Source: JAUXFK01 sp034189035
GTDB lineage: Bacteria > Desulfobacterota > UBA8473
Assembly: GCA_034189035.1 (NCBI GenBank)
Contig: JAXHVA010000056.1
Location: 1-27,519, forward strand
Direction of reading: 5' to 3'
DNA length: 27,519 nucleotides
Shown here: positions 17,176 through 25,189 of the stretch, piece after piece
How positions within the stretch are numbered: the stretch's first letter is position 1
Layout: every line of letters starts with the position of its first letter
Program-made: the position numbers and the translations under genes
Notes under the pieces: generated by a model
What the model saw: the letters and a program-made list of their open reading frames with translations, nothing else
Database searches by the model: none
Told to the model about the DNA's origin: nothing

Positions 17176-17268
17176 TTATTGAATGACTCAAGTCAAAAGG
17201 AGAAAAATATTTAAAGCATAATTGGACTCATAGTTACCAAATATTCATTTAAATCTTCTCTTTTTAGG

Positions 17269-17297
17269 TTGCGAGTGGAGTGTATTTATGCTATAAA
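17269..17297 (+). promoter_or_regulatory. Candidate sigma-70 promoter of tadA
   Basis: TTGCGA (17269-17274) and TATAAA (17292-17297) are separated by 17 nt, with transcription expected to begin near 17304. The leader to the ATG at 17343 would be about 40 nt. Confidence 0.5.
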
Positions 17298-17342
17298 ATT
17301 TTATATACTTAAAAAAATAGAGAATTGCCTGCTGTATCGACA

Positions 17343-17945
17343 ATGAATAGAGGCATCGACACACATACAAGATACATGTTCAAAGCGCTGGCAGAGGCAG
17401 AATTTGCAGCCCAAAAAGGTGAGGTTCCTGTCGGTGCTATAATTGTATCTTCAAATGGGGATTTAATTGCAAGGGCTCATAATGAGTCTATCTTCAGAAA
17501 TGATCCTACTGCACATGCCGAGATTCTGGTCCTGAGAGAGGCAAGTAGAAAACTAGGGAACTATCGTCTTTTAAATACGATAGTATATGTAACAATAGAA
17601 CCGTGTATCATGTGTATTGGTGCGCTTATCCATGCTAGAGTTAGCCATTTGGTTTACGGTGCTAAAGATCCGAAAGGCGGTGCAGTCGAATCATTATACT
17701 GTATCCCCAAAGACCTAAGGCTTAACCATATAATCAAGACCTCCTCAGGGGTTCTGGAAAAAGAGTGTCGGGAGAGTATTCAATCATTCTTCCGGCAACG
17801 AAGGCGCGACGAAAGAGCAAGGTTTGAAGGAGAGATGGCCGAGTCTGGTCGAAGGCGGTTGATTCGAAATCAATTGTCCCAAGAGATTGGGACCGGGGGT
17901 TCAAATCCCTCTCTCTCCGCCATAATCTTACCCCCTTCTTTTTAG
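17343..17945 (+). CDS. tadA: tRNA-specific adenosine deaminase TadA, frame open through a tRNA gene
   Basis: TadA converts A34 to inosine in the anticodon of tRNA-Arg (ACG). The zinc site is clear: H58-A-E60 in DPTAHAEI, and C88/C91 in EPCIMC, with E60 as the proton shuttle. VPVGAIIV and the NYRLLNT and FFRQRR blocks also match. The first 162 residues make a full-length enzyme (E. coli has 167). No stop comes there; the frame continues through the whole tRNA-Ser(CGA) gene to a TAG at 17943-17945, giving 200 residues with a tail that is translated tRNA. The ATG at 17343 gives a family-like N-terminus. A TTG at 17325 is an alternative. Neither has a good ribosome site. Confidence 0.9.
   Translation: MNRGIDTHTRYMFKALAEAEFAAQKGEVPVGAIIVSSNGDLIARAHNESIFRNDPTAHAEILVLREASRKLGNYRLLNTIVYVTIEPCIMCIGALIHARVSHLVYGAKDPKGGAVESLYCIPKDLRLNHIIKTSSGVLEKECRESIQSFFRQRRRDERARFEGEMAESGRRRLIRNQLSQEIGTGGSNPSLSAIILPPSF
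17829..17922 (+). tRNA. tRNA-Ser (anticodon CGA)
   Basis: A 94-nt class II tRNA. The acceptor stem GGAGAGA (17829-17835) pairs with TCTCTCC (17912-17918), then the discriminator G and an encoded CCA. The anticodon loop TTCGAAA gives CGA, reading UCG. A long variable arm and a T loop of GGTTCAAATCC are present. The gene lies wholly within the tadA reading frame. Confidence 0.95.
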
Positions 17946-18053
17946 TGTCCTTGCAGAAATGAGAAGCTCTACTCCAGTTCAAAGAGGGGAAAGCTCTTGA
18001 CTGCCCTTGGGGCAGATGAAGGTATTCGGTAAAAGGGCAGGTTCATATACTTT

Positions 18054-18146
18054 GGAGAGATGTCCGAGAGGCCGAAGGAGCACGACTGGAAATCGTGTGT
18101 ATGCCCAAAAGGTGTACCGAGGGTTCGAATCCCTCTCTCTCCGCCA
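18054..18146 (+). tRNA. tRNA-Ser (anticodon GGA)
   Basis: A 93-nt class II tRNA. GGAGAGA (18054-18060) pairs with TCTCTCC (18136-18142), followed by G and an encoded CCA. The anticodon loop CTGGAAA gives GGA, reading UCC and UCU. The acceptor stem is identical to that of the tRNA-Ser(CGA) gene 131 nt upstream, and the T arm nearly so, which suggests an old duplication. Confidence 0.95.
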
Positions 18147-18175
18147 TTACGATTTGCCAAAGACATATACAAATT

Positions 18176-18279
18176 TGATAGCTGGATCCTGCGCAACGAA
18201 GAGTTGCAAACCCCGTCAGGTCCGGGAGGAAGCAGCGGTAGTAACCTCTTTCGTGTGCCGCAGGGCATTCCAGCTATCA
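18176..18279 (+). ncRNA. ffs: Signal recognition particle RNA, small bacterial (4.5S) type
   Basis: The apical domain bound by Ffh is recognisable: GTCAGGTCCGGGAGGAAGCA (18215-18234), then AGCGGTAGTAACC. CGTGTGCCG (18252-18260) is the usual descending strand. The ends TGATAGCTGGA and TCCAGCTATCA pair to close a hairpin of about 104 nt. There is no Alu domain. It targets inner-membrane and secreted proteins with Ffh. It lies 29 nt after tRNA-Ser(GGA) and may be processed from a shared transcript. Confidence 0.92.
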
Positions 18280-18429
18280 TTAATTAATCTGCTTGGAAAT
18301 CCCCCTCAATACACGCCCTTTTCCCCTGTGTCATAACAGGCGCAAAGACTCAGATTCATGAAGATGAATATTTTCCTCTTTCGCCAAAATGAGTAACCTA
18401 AAAACCTGATTTTTTATAGTAGTTTAGTT

Positions 18430-18575
18430 TTATGAAATAAGAAGATATCAGCAAGCAAGAAGCGGTAGTCAAATTTTAATCCGTGTAAAATTCGCATCCC
18501 ACTCAGACAACTACACCTATTAAAATTTGACCGCCGCTTCTTGCAACTCATTTTAAAAAGCTAAACAATTACGGT
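18430..18575. repeat. Dispersed palindromic repeat, copy 3 (short form)
   Basis: Left arm 18455-18480 and right arm 18519-18544 are 26-nt inverted copies with 24 positions matching. They begin GCAAGAAGCGG and end in CAAATTTTAAT. The 38-nt centre carries the same two blocks as copy 2 on the opposite strand and lacks the 116-nt insert. The flanks match the other copies in the same direction: AAGATATCAGCAA at left, AAAAAGCTAA at right. It lies between the SRP RNA and dnaX, about 104 nt before the dnaX ATG. Confidence 0.8.
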
Positions 18576-18647
18576 TTATTTTTCTTGAGGATTTTTCACC
18601 ACTCGACAGGCAGTCAATTCGTTTATCTTTATAAGGGAGTCTCTTTA

Positions 18648-20342
18648 ATGTCTTATCTCGTCTTGGCCAGAAAATGGCGACCTCGGCTATTTGAAGAAGT
18701 GATTGGTCAAAGGCATGTAACAAAAACCCTTATAAATGCAATTACGAGTAATCGAGTGGCCCATGCCTTTTTATTTGCCGGTTCAAAAGGTGTGGGGAAA
18801 ACTTCTGTAGCAAGAATACTCTCAAAGGCCTTGAATTGTCAGGAAGGACCTACCCCAAGACCATGTAACAGATGCGAGTCTTGTAAGGATATCTCAGCCG
18901 GGGTCTCTATGGATGTCTTAGAGATTGATGGAGCATCGAATACAGGTGTCGATGACATTAGGGATCTCAGGGAAAAAGTAAGGTATCTCCCATCAAAGAC
19001 CAGGTATAAGGTATATATAATCGATGAAGTTCACATGTTATCAAATAGCGCTTTCAATGCTTTATTGAAGACCCTTGAGGAGCCTCCGGGTCATATTGTA
19101 TTTGTATTTGCGACCACAGAACCCCATAAGATCCCACTGACGATCCTATCCAGATGTCAACGTTATGATTTTAAAAGGATCCTTACAGGGGATATCGTTT
19201 CCCAACTGAGAAGGATAGCATTAGATGAGCAGGTAAGTATCGATGATAAGAGCTTGGCATTGATCGCACGTGAAGCACAGGGGAGCATGAGGGATGCGCA
19301 AAGCATCCTGGACCAGGCCATATCATATGCAGGCAAGGATATTGGCTATGATCACATTGTCGAGATACTGGGGATTATCGACCGAAAAATATTCTATAAG
19401 ACTTCTCTTTCAATAATAAAGAGGGACCCCCAGGCCTGCCTTGATACTATTGAGGATATTTACAACTATGGATATGATATCAAAGAATTCTATAAGGGTC
19501 TTTTAGAACATTTCAGAAATTTGGTTGTCGTTAAGGTGAGCGAGAACCCTTCGAAGTTAATGGAACTCCCGGAAAATGAAATTACGGATCTGAGGGAACA
19601 GGGGGCATTGGTAGGTGTCGATGAGATTCAGTATCTTTTTAGGATCCTCGCTAATAACGAAGATCAGATCATAAAATCAACAACTCCTAAACTGATCATG
19701 GAGGTGACCCTGGTAAGCATGGCACATACAAAACCACTGCTTTCTATCTATGATATACTACACAAGATCGATACTATAGAAAAAAGATTGATAAACCTCC
19801 ATGAAAACGAAGGTGATGACTTAGATATTCAAGTTGAGAAATCCCAATCTTTAAATCCTCCTTCAAAAAGGTCAGCCAGCAATACGTTGAAGAGCATATA
19901 TAAAGCGGATGATAAAAGAAAAGTTATTAAAGAACCCTTTGTAGAGTATTCAAACGTCAAAGAAGCCTGGCAGGAATTAATCGGTTTTATAAGAAAAAAA
20001 AGACCACTCTTGGCCTCTATCGTTGAAATAGGGAGTCCTAAACACGTAAACAATGAAAAGATTGATATCGGATTCGAGGAAAACTCTATATATCTTGATA
20101 AGTTAAAAGAGGCACAGAACAAAAGAGATCTTGTAGATTTATGTAGAGAATTCTTTCAAACAGAGGTAGCGGTACATATTTCGAAAACAACCCCAGACAC
20201 CGAAACTGCGTCCATTTCGCAAACAGGCGATAAGAAGAAAAATAAGGAAAAAAACAGGCGTTATGAGGCATTGAACAACGAAATGGTTAAGGATGCAATC
20301 CGTATCTTTGGGGGTACGATTACAGAGATAAAGACAAGCTAG
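18648..20342 (+). CDS. dnaX: DNA polymerase III subunit tau (and possibly gamma)
   Basis: This 564-residue clamp-loader ATPase loads the sliding clamp and, as tau, couples it to the polymerase. Walker A is GSKGVGKT (45-52). The zinc module has C64, C73, C76 and C79. The Walker B region is VYIIDEVHML, and the sensor region includes LSRCQRYDF, the SRC motif. Domain III follows to about 360, then a charged linker, then a C-terminal domain (about 435-540). I use the ATG at 18648, which has AAGGGAG 8 nt upstream and begins MSYLVLARKWRP like other DnaX proteins. An upstream in-frame ATG at 18585 would add 21 non-family residues. An A8 run at codons 449-452 could yield a shorter gamma form. It heads the classic dnaX-ebfC-recR cluster. 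Confidence 0.95.
   Translation: MSYLVLARKWRPRLFEEVIGQRHVTKTLINAITSNRVAHAFLFAGSKGVGKTSVARILSKALNCQEGPTPRPCNRCESCKDISAGVSMDVLEIDGASNTGVDDIRDLREKVRYLPSKTRYKVYIIDEVHMLSNSAFNALLKTLEEPPGHIVFVFATTEPHKIPLTILSRCQRYDFKRILTGDIVSQLRRIALDEQVSIDDKSLALIAREAQGSMRDAQSILDQAISYAGKDIGYDHIVEILGIIDRKIFYKTSLSIIKRDPQACLDTIEDIYNYGYDIKEFYKGLLEHFRNLVVVKVSENPSKLMELPENEITDLREQGALVGVDEIQYLFRILANNEDQIIKSTTPKLIMEVTLVSMAHTKPLLSIYDILHKIDTIEKRLINLHENEGDDLDIQVEKSQSLNPPSKRSASNTLKSIYKADDKRKVIKEPFVEYSNVKEAWQELIGFIRKKRPLLASIVEIGSPKHVNNEKIDIGFEENSIYLDKLKEAQNKRDLVDLCREFFQTEVAVHISKTTPDTETASISQTGDKKKNKEKNRRYEALNNEMVKDAIRIFGGTITEIKTS
19994..20026 (+). other. Candidate slippage site in dnaX (A8 run plus nearby out-of-frame stop)
   Basis: Eight adenines (19994-20001) read in frame as AGA AAA AAA AGA. 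A slip of -1 on A-AAA-AAA would read K-T-T-L-G-L-Y-R and meet TGA at 20024-20026. A +1 slip also meets a stop (TAG) soon after. Either event would give a protein of about 460 residues, gamma-like. Ribosomal or transcriptional slippage is possible. Some dnaX genes (E. coli, Thermus) use such sites, but here it is only predicted. Confidence 0.4.
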
Positions 20343-20432
20343 TGTCCAATCAGGTATAGACTCAAGTCAATTATTTAAAAGTAAAGCAAATCAAGAGAGT
20401 AATCGAATCATATTTCATAATGGAGGTAACAG

Positions 20433-20747
20433 ATGACAAAGGGTTTTGGAAATATCATGAAACAAGCGAAGATGATGCAAGAAAAGATCGGGAAGATACA
20501 AGAAGAGATGGCCAACAAGACCGTAGAAGCATCAGCAGGAGGAGGGATGATTACAGCAGTTATAAATGGCAGGCAGGAAATGGTTTCTATAAAGATAGAC
20601 CCAGAGGTTGTGAACCCCAATGATATTGAGATGTTGGAAGATCTTGTATTGGCTGCAATAAACGAGGGTATCAAAAGATCTCAGGAGATGATGGCAGAGG
20701 AGATGAGCAAGATCACTGGTGGGATGAAGATCCCAGGATTAACATAA
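20433..20747 (+). CDS. ebfC: YbaB/EbfC family nucleoid-associated protein
   Basis: This 104-residue DNA-binding protein forms a dimer with a tweezer-like shape in known structures. MTKGFGNIMKQAKMMQEKIGKIQEEMA is the typical helical opening. It is followed by VEASAGGGMITAVINGRQEMVSIKIDPEV, the beta sheet block, then a helix LEDLVLAAINEGIKRSQE and a Gly-rich end. The length is standard. GGAGG sits 8 nt before the ATG. It lies 90 nt after dnaX and 30 nt before recR, the usual conserved trio. It is thought to organise DNA and may aid RecR-linked repair. Confidence 0.95.
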   Translation: MTKGFGNIMKQAKMMQEKIGKIQEEMANKTVEASAGGGMITAVINGRQEMVSIKIDPEVVNPNDIEMLEDLVLAAINEGIKRSQEMMAEEMSKITGGMKIPGLT

Positions 20748-20777
20748 TTACGTTATAAAATAACTCATAAAGGAAAA

Positions 20778-21377
20778 ATGCCGATTTATACTGACCCTAT
20801 CGATCAATTGATAAGAAAGCTGAAAAAACTTCCTGGAATAGGAGAAAAGACCGCTACCCGTCTTGCTTTTTATGTTCTTAATTCCCCAAGAAAAGAGACT
20901 GAAGAGTTGGCCAAGAGTCTCATCGATGTAAAAGAGAAGACCTCCTTTTGCTCTGTTTGTTTTAATTTTTCTGATAAAGACCCGTGTAAGATATGTGAGG
21001 ATAAGAACAGAGATTCTGAAACAATCTGTGTCGTTGAAGAACCAGCAGATTTCTTAGCGATAGAGAAGACAGGGAACTATAAGGGGAAGTACCATCTTTT
21101 ACAAGGCGTCCTCTCACCTCTTGACGGGATCAGCCCTGAAGAAATCAGGATAAAAGAACTGATGAATAGACTTTGTAACGGAGATGTAAAGGAGGTTATC
21201 ATTGCTACAAACCCTTCAGTAGAAGGTGAAGCAACAGCTATTTACCTTGCTAAGATGATTAAAACCCTAGGCATCAAGGTGACTCGTATCGCTTATGGGA
21301 TACCTGTAGGGGGAGATATTGAATATACGGATGAGAGTACTTTAAGTAAGGCCCTTGAAGGGAGAAGAGATATCTAA
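20778..21377 (+). CDS. recR: Recombination mediator protein RecR
   Basis: This 199-residue protein matches the usual length. It works with RecF/RecO to load RecA on SSB-coated gaps. The N-terminal helix-hairpin-helix contains KLPGIGEKTATRLA (16-30). The zinc finger uses C58, C61, C70 and C73. The Toprim domain begins ICVVEEPADFLAIEKTG and includes IIATNPSVEGEATAIYLA. A purine-rich AAAGGA lies 4-9 nt before the ATG. It is followed after 36 nt by the oxidoreductase gene. All key residues appear present. Confidence 0.96.
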   Translation: MPIYTDPIDQLIRKLKKLPGIGEKTATRLAFYVLNSPRKETEELAKSLIDVKEKTSFCSVCFNFSDKDPCKICEDKNRDSETICVVEEPADFLAIEKTGNYKGKYHLLQGVLSPLDGISPEEIRIKELMNRLCNGDVKEVIIATNPSVEGEATAIYLAKMIKTLGIKVTRIAYGIPVGGDIEYTDESTLSKALEGRRDI

Positions 21378-21413
21378 TGGAGGAAATAAGATCAAAATGG
21401 AGGGATGTAAAAA

Positions 21414-24400
21414 GTGAATTTGAAAAAGAAGACCATAGAGGGAAATGAAGCAGCAGCCCATGTAGCCTATGCAATGAGTGAAGTAGCAGCAATCTACCCC
21501 ATTACCCCTTCTAGCAGTATGGGCGAGTACTGCGATGAATGGGCTGCCCATGGAAGGAAAAATATATTCGGCCAAGTATTGAAGGTAGTACAGATGCAGT
21601 CAGAAGCCGGTGCTGCAGGTGCGCTTCATGGTGCACTTTCTTGCGGAGCACTGGCTACAACCTTTACTGCATCTCAAGGCTTGCTGCTCATGATACCAAA
21701 TATGTATAAGATATCCGGGGAGGTTATGCCAACGGTCTTTCATGTATCAGCTCGTGCCATTGCTACCCATGCCCTGTCTATATTTGGAGACCACTCGGAT
21801 ATCAATGCTGCCAAACAGACCGGTTTTTGTATGCTGGCATCGGCCTCTGTCCAGGAAGTAATGGACCTTGGCCTGGTCGCCCATCTTGCCAGTATTCGGG
21901 CAAGTCTTCCTTTTATTCACTTTTTTGATGGATTCCGCACCTCGTCGGAGATACAGAAGATAGAAGTCATCGATTATGACAGCATGGCCCAGCTTTTGGA
22001 CTGGGAGGCGATCGATGATTTTAGAAGCCGGGCTATGAATCCGGAGCATCCCCAACTTCGTGGAACAGCTCAAAATCCAGACATATTCTTCCAGAACCGG
22101 GAGGCTGCAAATTCCTTTTACGATGAGGTTCCCCATATTGTGCAGGACGAAATGAAAAAAGTAGGGGATTTGGTTGGCCGGAGTTATAACCTGTTCGATT
22201 ACATTGGAGATCCAGAGGCAGACAGGATCATTGTATCCATGGCATCGAGCTGTGATGTTATTGAAGAAACCGTGAACTATCTGAACGGAAAGGGTGAGAG
22301 GGTTGGGCTTATCAAGGTAAGGTTGTACTTCCCCTTTTCAAAAGAGCACTTTTTACGGGCAGTCCCGGCCACAGCCGAAAGGATTGCCGTCCTGGACAGG
22401 ACCAAAGCTCCAGGTTCCCTTGGAGAGCCTCTCTTTCAGGACGTATGTACTGTCTTTCATGACAGAGTGGATGCACCTGTCATAGCAGGCGGACGCTATG
22501 GCCTTGGAAGCAAGGATTTCACCCCTACAATGGTGAAGGCAGTCTTTAATAATCTTCGCTCATCTGGACCAAAGAGCCATTTCACAGTCGGTATAACTGA
22601 TGATGTCACATACACATCCCTTGACACTGATTGTGAGATAGACCCTTCCCCAAAAGGGACCATACGTTGTAAATTCTGGGGTTTGGGTGCAGACGGAACT
22701 GTTGGCGCCAATAAAAACGCGATAAAGATTATAGGAGAGAATACAGATATGTATGCCCAAGCCTATTTTGCCTATGATGCCAAGAAGTCCGGAGGCATAA
22801 CCATGTCTCATCTGAGGTTCTCGCCTAACAGGATCCAATCCCCTTATTTATTGACGAAATCCGACTTTATTGCATGCCATAATCCAGCTTTTATTACCCA
22901 GTATGATGTCCTCGAAGGGATGAAGGAGGGAGGAGACTTACTTCTTAACTCCCCATGGAACCTTGAGCAGATGGAGGCCCAGCTTCCAGATCATATGAAG
23001 AGAACCATAGCGCAAAAAAATCTGAACTTTTATAATATCGATGCAGTTAAGATCGCCTCAGAACTCGGTTTGGGTGCGCGTATCAATATGATTATGCAGG
23101 CTGCATTCTTTCAGATAGCCAATGTGATTCCCCCCAAAGAGGTATTACGGTACATGAAGGACGCGATTAAAAAGACGTATGGGAAGAAGGGGGATGATAT
23201 TGTAAAGATGAATATCGATGCGGTTGATAAGGCGGTAAACGCCCTCAATAAGATAGCGGTTCCAAAGACCTGGATCAATGCGGGTCATGGGGCCTACATT
23301 GAAAAAGACGAGCCTGATTTTGTAAAGGACGTAATGCGACCTATGATAGCACAGAAAGGGGATCGTCTTCCTGTCAGTGCTTTCAGCCCTGACGGGATAT
23401 TTCCTACAGGCACTACAAAATACGAGAAAAGAGGCGTTGCAATCAATGTGCCTCAATGGCAGCCAGATAACTGTATCCAATGCAATCAGTGTTCCTTTGT
23501 ATGTCCTCATGCTGCCATTCGACCGGTCCTTGCATCTGAGGAAAGTCTTGTAAATGCCCCGAAGGACTTCGTAACGATTGAGGCAACTGGAAAAGAACTG
23601 AAAAGTCTAAGATACCGTATCCAGGTCAGCCCTCTTGATTGTGTGGGCTGTGGAAATTGTGCGGATATCTGTCCATCCAAAGAAAAGGCCTTGATCATGA
23701 AATCCCTGCCCACGCAGACAGATATCCAGATTCCCAATCATAGATTTTCAACGAAGTTGCCAATCATGGATAAACTGATGCCGGCAGCCTCTATGAAGGG
23801 CAGCCAGTTTAAACAGCCTCTATTTGAGTTTTCAGGAGCCTGCCCGGGATGCGGAGAGACCCCTTATGTAAAACTCGTAACGCAGCTTTTTGGCGATCGG
23901 ATGATTATTGCAAATGCTACTGGATGTTCCTCCATCTATGGAGGATCTGCCCCTGTGTGTCCCTATACGGTCAATGAAAAGGGACATGGCCCTGCATGGG
24001 CAAACTCCCTCTTTGAAGACAATGCCGAGTATGGTTTTGGAATGGAACTGGCCGTAAGCCAGAGACGGGAAAGGCTTGCCCAGATAATTCGTGAGGCCAT
24101 GAATAAGGATATTCCGGAAGACCTAAAAGAGGCATTTCAGGGGTGGCTTGAGAATATGAATGACGCACTCAGATCAAGAGAATATGGAGATAAGATAGGG
24201 GAGCGTATCGAATCCTACCTTCTGGAGTCTCAGGTTGAGTCCAATCCAGTATTCTTTGATATTTTAAATATGGCCGACTATCTTGTAAAAAAATCGATAT
24301 GGGTTTTTGGAGGAGACGGGTGGGCGTATGATATCGGTTATGGCGGGTTGGATCATGTTATTGCACTCGGTCGTGACGTCAATATACTTGTAATGGATAC

Positions 24401-24932
24401 GGAGGTGTATTCCAATACAGGGGGGCAATCATCCAAAGCAACCCCTACCGGGGCTGTTGCCAAGTTTGCTGCCAGCGGAAAGCCGATATCCAAAAAGGAT
24501 CTGGGAAGGATAGCAATGTCCTACGGCTATGTCTATGTGGCTTCAGTGGCCATGGGTGCAAACAAGAATCAGCTTATCAAGGCCCTAGCAGAGGCTGAGA
24601 GCTATCCTGGGCCATCTCTGATCATAGCCTATTCTCCATGTATAAACCATGGGATAAACATGGGGAAAAGCCAACATGAGCAAAAACTCGCCGTGGAATC
24701 AGGGTACTGGCCTCTGTATCGTTACAATCCAAAGCTCAAAGAGGAAGGAAAGAATCCCTTTCTCCTCGACTCCAAAGAGCCAACAGGTGATTTCAGAGAG
24801 TTTCTTATGGGTGAAGTCCGTTATTCAAGTCTATTAAAGACCTTTCCTGAAAGCGCAGAAACCCTCTTTAAAAAAGCGGAACAAGAGGTAAAAGAAAGAT
24901 ACGAGACCTACAAACGCATGGCATCTGAGTGA
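21414..24932 (+). CDS. nifJ: Pyruvate:ferredoxin (flavodoxin) oxidoreductase, single-chain
   Basis: This 1172-residue homodimeric enzyme oxidises pyruvate with CoA to acetyl-CoA and CO2 and reduces ferredoxin or flavodoxin; it can run in reverse for carbon fixation. Domain I has YPITPSS. The ferredoxin-like domain has two 4Fe-4S motifs: C687, C690, C693 and C697, and C743, C746, C749 and C753. The TPP domain starts GACPGCGETPY (C810, C813, proximal cluster), then GDGWAYDIGYGGLDH and DTEVYSNTGGQSSKATPTGA, the pyrophosphate and Mg site. The length matches NifJ/clostridial forms; the C-terminal extension of the Desulfovibrio africanus enzyme is absent. It starts at GTG, with GGAGG about 10 nt upstream. 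It marks an anaerobic metabolism. It may be cotranscribed with recR. Confidence 0.96.
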   Translation: MNLKKKTIEGNEAAAHVAYAMSEVAAIYPITPSSSMGEYCDEWAAHGRKNIFGQVLKVVQMQSEAGAAGALHGALSCGALATTFTASQGLLLMIPNMYKISGEVMPTVFHVSARAIATHALSIFGDHSDINAAKQTGFCMLASASVQEVMDLGLVAHLASIRASLPFIHFFDGFRTSSEIQKIEVIDYDSMAQLLDWEAIDDFRSRAMNPEHPQLRGTAQNPDIFFQNREAANSFYDEVPHIVQDEMKKVGDLVGRSYNLFDYIGDPEADRIIVSMASSCDVIEETVNYLNGKGERVGLIKVRLYFPFSKEHFLRAVPATAERIAVLDRTKAPGSLGEPLFQDVCTVFHDRVDAPVIAGGRYGLGSKDFTPTMVKAVFNNLRSSGPKSHFTVGITDDVTYTSLDTDCEIDPSPKGTIRCKFWGLGADGTVGANKNAIKIIGENTDMYAQAYFAYDAKKSGGITMSHLRFSPNRIQSPYLLTKSDFIACHNPAFITQYDVLEGMKEGGDLLLNSPWNLEQMEAQLPDHMKRTIAQKNLNFYNIDAVKIASELGLGARINMIMQAAFFQIANVIPPKEVLRYMKDAIKKTYGKKGDDIVKMNIDAVDKAVNALNKIAVPKTWINAGHGAYIEKDEPDFVKDVMRPMIAQKGDRLPVSAFSPDGIFPTGTTKYEKRGVAINVPQWQPDNCIQCNQCSFVCPHAAIRPVLASEESLVNAPKDFVTIEATGKELKSLRYRIQVSPLDCVGCGNCADICPSKEKALIMKSLPTQTDIQIPNHRFSTKLPIMDKLMPAASMKGSQFKQPLFEFSGACPGCGETPYVKLVTQLFGDRMIIANATGCSSIYGGSAPVCPYTVNEKGHGPAWANSLFEDNAEYGFGMELAVSQRRERLAQIIREAMNKDIPEDLKEAFQGWLENMNDALRSREYGDKIGERIESYLLESQVESNPVFFDILNMADYLVKKSIWVFGGDGWAYDIGYGGLDHVIALGRDVNILVMDTEVYSNTGGQSSKATPTGAVAKFAASGKPISKKDLGRIAMSYGYVYVASVAMGANKNQLIKALAEAESYPGPSLIIAYSPCINHGINMGKSQHEQKLAVESGYWPLYRYNPKLKEEGKNPFLLDSKEPTGDFREFLMGEVRYSSLLKTFPESAETLFKKAEQEVKERYETYKRMASE

Positions 24933-24953
24933 GTGTTATTCATTAAAAAAACA

Positions 24954-24981
24954 TTGACAAAAAAGAAAAAAAAGGTAATAT
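24954..24981 (+). promoter_or_regulatory. Strong sigma-70 promoter of tRNA-Asn
   Basis: TTGACA (24954-24959), a perfect -35 box, and TAATAT (24976-24981), a near-consensus -10 box, are 16 nt apart in an A-rich stretch. Transcription should begin near 24988, 26 nt before the tRNA. Confidence 0.7.
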
Positions 24982-25013
24982 ATCTATTTTACTTTATTGA
25001 TTCATTATTATAC

Positions 25014-25089
25014 TCCCCGGTAGCTCAATCGGCAGAGCGGGTGGCTGTTAACCACTAGGTCGCAGGTTCGAGTCCTGCCCGGGGAGCCA
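25014..25089 (+). tRNA. tRNA-Asn (anticodon GTT)
   Basis: A 76-nt tRNA. The acceptor TCCCCGG pairs with CCGGGGA, followed by the discriminator G and an encoded CCA. The anticodon loop CTGTTAA gives GTT, reading AAC and AAU. The T loop is GGTTCGAGTCC. It borders a change in base composition, and tRNA 3' ends are frequent integration sites, but no second copy of its 3' end is in the window. Confidence 0.96.
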
Positions 25090-25148
25090 GAAAATAATCC
25101 AGTTATTTCAATAGTTTAACTGTTTGCCAAGTATGCTTTTTCGAAACG

Positions 25149-25189
25149 AAGGCGAACTGGAACCTAAAAGCCAGTTCGCCTTTTCTTTT
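25149..25189 (+). terminator. Intrinsic terminator downstream of tRNA-Asn
   Basis: A 12-bp stem made of AAGGCGAACTGG and CCAGTTCGCCTT has a 10-nt loop and is followed by a T-rich run (TTTTCTTTT). It lies 60 nt past the tRNA and is well placed to end its transcript. Confidence 0.75.

Noticed and set aside
18002..18014. Small hairpin TGCCC-TTG-GGGCA before tRNA-Ser(GGA), and a TTGACT nearby
   Set aside because: The hairpin has no T-run and no -10 box lies at a suitable distance from TTGACT, so neither a terminator nor a promoter is supported.
17734..18280. Two - strand reading frames across the tRNA-Ser genes, including a peptide with GERGIRTLG
   Set aside because: They are antisense to the two tRNA-Ser genes. 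Such peptides are a well-known artefact of tRNA-Ser sequences and have no protein family.
18007..18336. + strand frames over tRNA-Ser(GGA) and the SRP RNA
   Set aside because: They are translations of RNA genes; the bases are fully explained by tRNA and SRP RNA structure.
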